Below are positions 38,076 to 40,862 of a DNA stretch of 40,862 nucleotides, piece after piece. A program made the position numbers and the translations under genes. The stretch comes from a virus. Each line of letters begins with the position of its first letter. Positions within the stretch are counted from its first letter, which is position 1. The stretch covers positions 1 to 40,862 of the IMG/VR virus record IMGVR_UViG_3300044827_000011. One strand, given 5' to 3'. A model generated the notes under the pieces. The model worked only from the letters and a program-made list of their open reading frames with translations. It was not told the origin of the DNA and searched no databases.

Positions 38076-38722
38076 TAATCCTTCAACCGAAAATTTCCGT
38101 GGCGATTCCTATCCATTCCATGAACCGAGCCGATTACTTTCTCAATCGGGTTTTGGAATCTATCGTTGACCAAACATATCAGGATTTTGAAGTGGTCATT
38201 ACGGACAATTCCAATGATGACATTTTAGAGAGGATCGTAAGGACATATGCTATGCCCATTGTCTACCATCGCAATCCCATAAAGGGCATGGCGCAAAATA
38301 CCAACGAAGCGATAAAACGCTCTGTGGGGCGCTTGATCAAGATACTGTACATGGATGACCTTTTCGCCCATAAGGACGCCTTAAAAGACATTGTAGAGCA
38401 TTTTAAAGGCCATTGGCTTATAACTGCGACCGATAACAACCGCCATCCGCGTTATACGAGCAATATTCACACGGGAAACAATCATCTGGGCAGTCCTTCG
38501 GCCTTGACGATCTTGAATGAAAAACCTCTCATGTTTGACGAGAAGCTGACATGGCTCCTCGATTGCGCGTATTATCGGGAGATGTACGACAAATACGGCG
38601 CACCAGTTATCTTGAAGAAAGTCAATGTCATGATTGGAACCCACCCCGGCCAGATGACTCACTTGATTTCCGATGAAAGGAAAAAATGGGAAGAAGATTA
38701 TCTTAAAGAAAAATATGACTAG
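38072..38722 (+). CDS. Family 2 glycosyltransferase
   Basis: 216 aa. ISVAIPIHSMNRADYFLNRV, then SIVDQTYQDFEVVITDNSND and GMAQNTNEAI are standard GT2; the acidic metal motif is LYMDD. The C-terminus is short, so only the catalytic domain is present. It overlaps the 4,6-dehydratase by 8 bp. Confidence 0.8.
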   Translation: MIILQPKISVAIPIHSMNRADYFLNRVLESIVDQTYQDFEVVITDNSNDDILERIVRTYAMPIVYHRNPIKGMAQNTNEAIKRSVGRLIKILYMDDLFAHKDALKDIVEHFKGHWLITATDNNRHPRYTSNIHTGNNHLGSPSALTILNEKPLMFDEKLTWLLDCAYYREMYDKYGAPVILKKVNVMIGTHPGQMTHLISDERKKWEEDYLKEKYD

Positions 38723-39716
38723 GGTTTTATTAACAGGCGCATCGGGTTTTTTCGGTTCGCATCTTCTGCGGCATCTTCTTGCCAAGACCGATTGGCAGTT
38801 TGTTTGCATAGCTTCATGGAAATATAAGGGTACTCCTGAAAGGATCGAGAACGCTTTGAAGGACATGGACAAGAGCCGAGTGGAAGTCATTACCCACGAT
38901 CTTGTTTCTCCTTTAACGTCGATGACGAAAAAGCGCTTGGGGAAAATAGACGATATCCTGAACATTGCGTCAAATTCCCATGTCGAGCGCTCGATTGACG
39001 AACCCGGAGAATTTATCATGGGCAATACGGCTTTGGCTTTCAACATGCTCGAACTGGCAAGGGAATTGAAACCGGAACTCTTTTTGCAGTTTTCTACTGA
39101 TGAGGTTTATGGCCCGGCGCCAATCGGTACCGATTTCAAAGAGTGGTCGCCCATTGTTCCTTCCAATCCCTATTCCGCGTCAAAAGCGTGTCAGGAAGCT
39201 ATTGCCATATCGTATTGGAGAACCTATGGCGTGCCGGTCATCATCACTAATACCATGAATCTTTTCGGGGAAACTCAAGACCCTGAAAAATATATCGCCC
39301 GTCTCATAAAGAAGATTTACAACGGAGAAAAGGTGACGGTTCACGGCAGAGAAGGACAAATCGGCTCGCGTTATTATCTCCATGCTAGGAACGCCGCCGA
39401 CGCTGTTCTGTATCTTTTGGATGAAGGGCCGCCATCGCACTATGCCGAAGGCGTTTGCGATAGGCCGGACCGTTTCAATATCGTCGGAGATGTGGAAGTG
39501 GATAACCTCGAATTGGCTAAATTGGTGGCCGATATGCTTGACAAGGAATTGGATTATGAGCTTGTCGATTTCCATTCTGCCAGGCCGGGGCATGATAGGC
39601 GGTATGCGCTCGATGGTACAAAGCTGAAGGCACTCGGTTGGATTGCGCCGGTTGAGTTCGAACCTTCGCTTAAAAAAACGATTGAGTGGACTCTTAAAAA
39701 TCCTCAATGGCTCTGA
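38715..39716 (+). CDS. NDP-sugar 4,6-dehydratase (extended SDR family)
   Basis: 333 aa from ATG 38715. NAD-binding GASGFFG at residues 8-14, the 4,6-dehydratase catalytic triad STDEVYG (Thr128, Asp129, Glu130), and Tyr153-x3-Lys157 in NPYSASK. NTMNLFGETQDPEKYIARL and REGQIGSRYYLHARNAADA follow as in this family. It would make a 4-keto-6-deoxy sugar for the neighbouring ColD-like enzyme. The nucleotide (dTDP, GDP or CDP) cannot be told from motifs alone. Confidence 0.85.
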   Translation: MTRVLLTGASGFFGSHLLRHLLAKTDWQFVCIASWKYKGTPERIENALKDMDKSRVEVITHDLVSPLTSMTKKRLGKIDDILNIASNSHVERSIDEPGEFIMGNTALAFNMLELARELKPELFLQFSTDEVYGPAPIGTDFKEWSPIVPSNPYSASKACQEAIAISYWRTYGVPVIITNTMNLFGETQDPEKYIARLIKKIYNGEKVTVHGREGQIGSRYYLHARNAADAVLYLLDEGPPSHYAEGVCDRPDRFNIVGDVEVDNLELAKLVADMLDKELDYELVDFHSARPGHDRRYALDGTKLKALGWIAPVEFEPSLKKTIEWTLKNPQWL

Positions 39717-40862
39717 AGTATTTAAAATACGGCGGAACTCTGACCAATGCCAAAGAGCGCCGCGCCATTATCAAGTCCGTTTATGAATGCTTATCGACCG
39801 GCCAATGGCAAGCCGGTAAACAAGCTAAACTATTCGAAGATGAACTGGCACAATATATTGGTACACGATTTTGTTGTCTCGCTAATTCCGGCAGCTCTGC
39901 TGGCTTACTCGCTCTTTGTTCGTTGGAATTACCGAAAGGGTCTGAAGTTATCATATCGGCTTGCACTTTCCCTACAATTTTTAACATTATCCTTAATTGC
40001 GGTCTGGTCCCTGTGGTCGTCGATGCCAAAATAGGGACGTATAATCTTGATGTAGATGAAGTCGAAAGGGCTATCGGTCCGAAGACCAAAGCGATTATAG
40101 CCATTCACATCCTGGGAAATCCCGTGGACATGGTGCGTTTAATGAAAGTAGCCAAAAAACATGATCTATATGTTATTGAAGATTGTTGTCTGGCCGAGGG
40201 GACTCTAGTCAAAACATCTAAAGGCAATCTTGCTATACAAGATATAAAAGTTGGTGATGAAGTTCTTACTCGTAAAGGTTATAGGAAAGTATTGAGGACA
40301 ATGTATAAGGGTGAAAAAGAAGTCATAACACGACTTGGAATTACAGCTACGCCGGATCATCTTTTTATAACTTCCGGCGGCGTCAAAAGGTTTGATTCTT
40401 TGAATCCATCTGATATACTATACAAATGGAACGAGAGACTATCGTCTATAGAGGAAAAAAGTACAACAGATTGCCAAAATCTCCAAGACGGCAAGCACGA
40501 GTCTATTATTGGAGGCACAGTTCCTATGAATCGCCTTTTCCGCTTCATAGACAGATTTGGATTGACAACAATGGGAAAATCCCTAAAGGAATGGTTGTTC
40601 ATCATAAAGACGAAAATCCTCTCAATAACCGATTGGATAATTTGGAACTTATGTCAAGAAGCGAACACGCCAGTTTACATACTTCACAGCCAAAACATAT
40701 TAGAATCGTCCTCAAAAATCTCAAATTGGCAAGAGAGGGTGCAAAAAAATGGCATGGCTCACCGGAGGGCAGAGCTTGGCACAGCAAGCATGGTCGGGAA
40801 GTCTGGGCCAATAGAAAGAAAAAAGGTTTGGGATCTAGAAATTGAGGAAGAACATGAATTTT
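39707..40862 (+). CDS. ColD/RfbH-like NDP-sugar 3-dehydratase (DegT/DnrJ/EryC1 family), N-terminal part with intein
   Basis: This is the 5' part of a gene that runs through the artificial end and continues at 1-837: 621 codons in all, 387 aa after intein removal. PLP-dependent DegT-fold enzymes act on nucleotide-4-ketosugars. The N-terminal extein (160 aa) has the family start, an SGSSAG-like phosphate-binding loop (NSGSSAGLLAL), a GNP turn and the conserved VIED aspartate that contacts the PLP ring. After splicing, the position of the usual Schiff-base lysine is His188, as in ColD and RfbH, which are dehydratases and not aminotransferases. ColD is also about 388 aa. The start ATG overlaps the upstream 4,6-dehydratase stop by 10 bp, consistent with a two-step deoxysugar pathway. 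The exact sugar is not readable from sequence. Confidence 0.85.
   Translation, partial: MALKYLKYGGTLTNAKERRAIIKSVYECLSTGQWQAGKQAKLFEDELAQYIGTRFCCLANSGSSAGLLALCSLELPKGSEVIISACTFPTIFNIILNCGLVPVVVDAKIGTYNLDVDEVERAIGPKTKAIIAIHILGNPVDMVRLMKVAKKHDLYVIEDCCLAEGTLVKTSKGNLAIQDIKVGDEVLTRKGYRKVLRTMYKGEKEVITRLGITATPDHLFITSGGVKRFDSLNPSDILYKWNERLSSIEEKSTTDCQNLQDGKHESIIGGTVPMNRLFRFIDRFGLTTMGKSLKEWLFIIKTKILSITDWIIWNLCQEANTPVYILHSQNILESSSKISNWQERVQKNGMAHRRAELGTASMVGKSGPIERKKVWDLEIEEEHEF
40392..40419 (+). promoter_or_regulatory. Candidate promoter for the nested HNH gene (leaderless geometry)
   Basis: -35 TTGATT (40392-40397), 16-bp spacer, extended -10 TGA-TATACT (40414-40419), then six bases and the ATG at 40426. 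The start of transcription would fall at or next to the start codon. This promoter lies within intein coding sequence. Confidence 0.5.
40426..40845 (+). CDS. HNH homing endonuclease nested out of frame inside the intein
   Basis: A 139-aa protein is encoded in a frame different from the intein that fully contains it. It shows a typical phage HNH_3-type core: IWIDNNGKIPKGMVVHHKDE with His59-His60, then NPLNNRLDNLELMSRSEH with Asn68 and His81. The basic tail SPEGRAWHSKHGREVWANR is common in free-standing phage HNH enzymes. Its frame has a TGA at 40411-40413, so it cannot be an in-frame extension of the N-intein. It ends in the codons of intein block F. It would cut intein-less alleles and drive homing. 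No Shine-Dalgarno is visible. A -10-like TATACT ends six bases before the ATG. Confidence 0.85.
   Translation: MERETIVYRGKKYNRLPKSPRRQARVYYWRHSSYESPFPLHRQIWIDNNGKIPKGMVVHHKDENPLNNRLDNLELMSRSEHASLHTSQPKHIRIVLKNLKLAREGAKKWHGSPEGRAWHSKHGREVWANRKKKGLGSRN
40736..40862. repeat. Right copy of the 127-bp terminal direct repeat
   Basis: Exact copy of bases 1-127. It lies inside the intein of the dehydratase gene and holds the 3' end of the nested HNH reading frame. Removing one copy closes the circle and keeps both frames intact. Confidence 0.95.

Larger units (their letters stand above)
40187..40862 (+). other. Intein, N-terminal and middle part
   Basis: The intein starts at Cys1 (codon 40187-40189) after the extein VIEDC. 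Block A reads CLAEGTLVKTSKGN, followed by IQDIKVGDEVLT. Block B reads GITATPDHLFIT, with the conserved T-x-x-H. The N-splicing domain covers about residues 1-80. From residue about 80 to 200 the intein frame is an unusual spacer because the same DNA encodes an HNH nuclease in another frame. The element totals 234 residues across the circle junction. Known inteins self-excise from conserved active-site motifs, and here the site is beside the PLP-binding aspartate. Confidence 0.9.

Noticed and set aside
1-40862. CRISPR arrays, tRNA genes, insertion sequences, integrase or attachment site
   Set aside because: None seen on reading: no regular spaced repeats, no tRNA-like clover sequence, no transposase or recombinase motif.

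Overview
The window is a complete, circularly closed tailed-phage genome that the assembly opened at an arbitrary point. The first 127 bases and the last 127 bases are identical, so the real circle is about 40,735 bp. Phage identity rests on a large terminase, portal, scaffold-like protein, major capsid protein, internal virion-like proteins, several tail fibres or spikes, and a lysis cassette. I see no integrase, DNA polymerase, RNA polymerase, CRISPR array or tRNA. The absence of a recognisable long tape-measure gene, plus two long internal-type proteins (550 and 444 aa), fits a short-tailed phage, but that is inference. TGA acts as a stop at many ATGA gene junctions, so the code is standard. 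A signal-peptide-bearing S74 fibre protein rich in Ser/Thr and GIGTTTP motifs resembles surface proteins of Parcubacteria/Patescibacteria, so such a host is plausible but unproven.

Layout. (1) A sugar module of about 8.3 kb runs from 36077 through the artificial end and on to 3605. It holds seven glycosyltransferases, an NDP-sugar 4,6-dehydratase, a ColD/RfbH-like NDP-sugar 3-dehydratase interrupted by an intein, and an HNH protein. (2) 3602-20883 is a rightward block of connector, virion, fibre and lysis genes: an M23/PGB endolysin with small membrane proteins. (3) 21049-28139 is a leftward block of small early-type genes, a MT-A70 DNA methylase, and a recombination set: PD-(D/E)XK exonuclease, SSB-like protein, NinG-like nuclease, HU-like protein and RNase H. 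Rightward and leftward blocks converge on back-to-back terminators near 20,900-21,020. (4) 28140-28690 is a non-coding, hairpin-rich divergent region. (5) 28691-35840 is the rightward packaging/head block: small and large terminase, portal, scaffold and capsid.

The most striking content is the load of selfish elements in essential or conserved genes. The capsid gene is split by two group I introns, each carrying a LAGLIDADG endonuclease. Splicing at the sites proposed here restores a 304-aa protein. The dehydratase gene carries a 234-codon intein that only appears when the ends are joined. Inside that intein, in a different reading frame, lies a complete 139-aa HNH endonuclease, while the intein frame stays open across all of it. 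The HNH gene and several other genes start exactly six bases after a -10 hexamer, without a Shine-Dalgarno sequence, which suggests leaderless transcripts. Three leftward promoters share one layout, two of them with a perfect DnaA box next to the -35, and two further perfect DnaA boxes lie near other promoters. A 10-bp tandem duplication has frameshifted one early gene.
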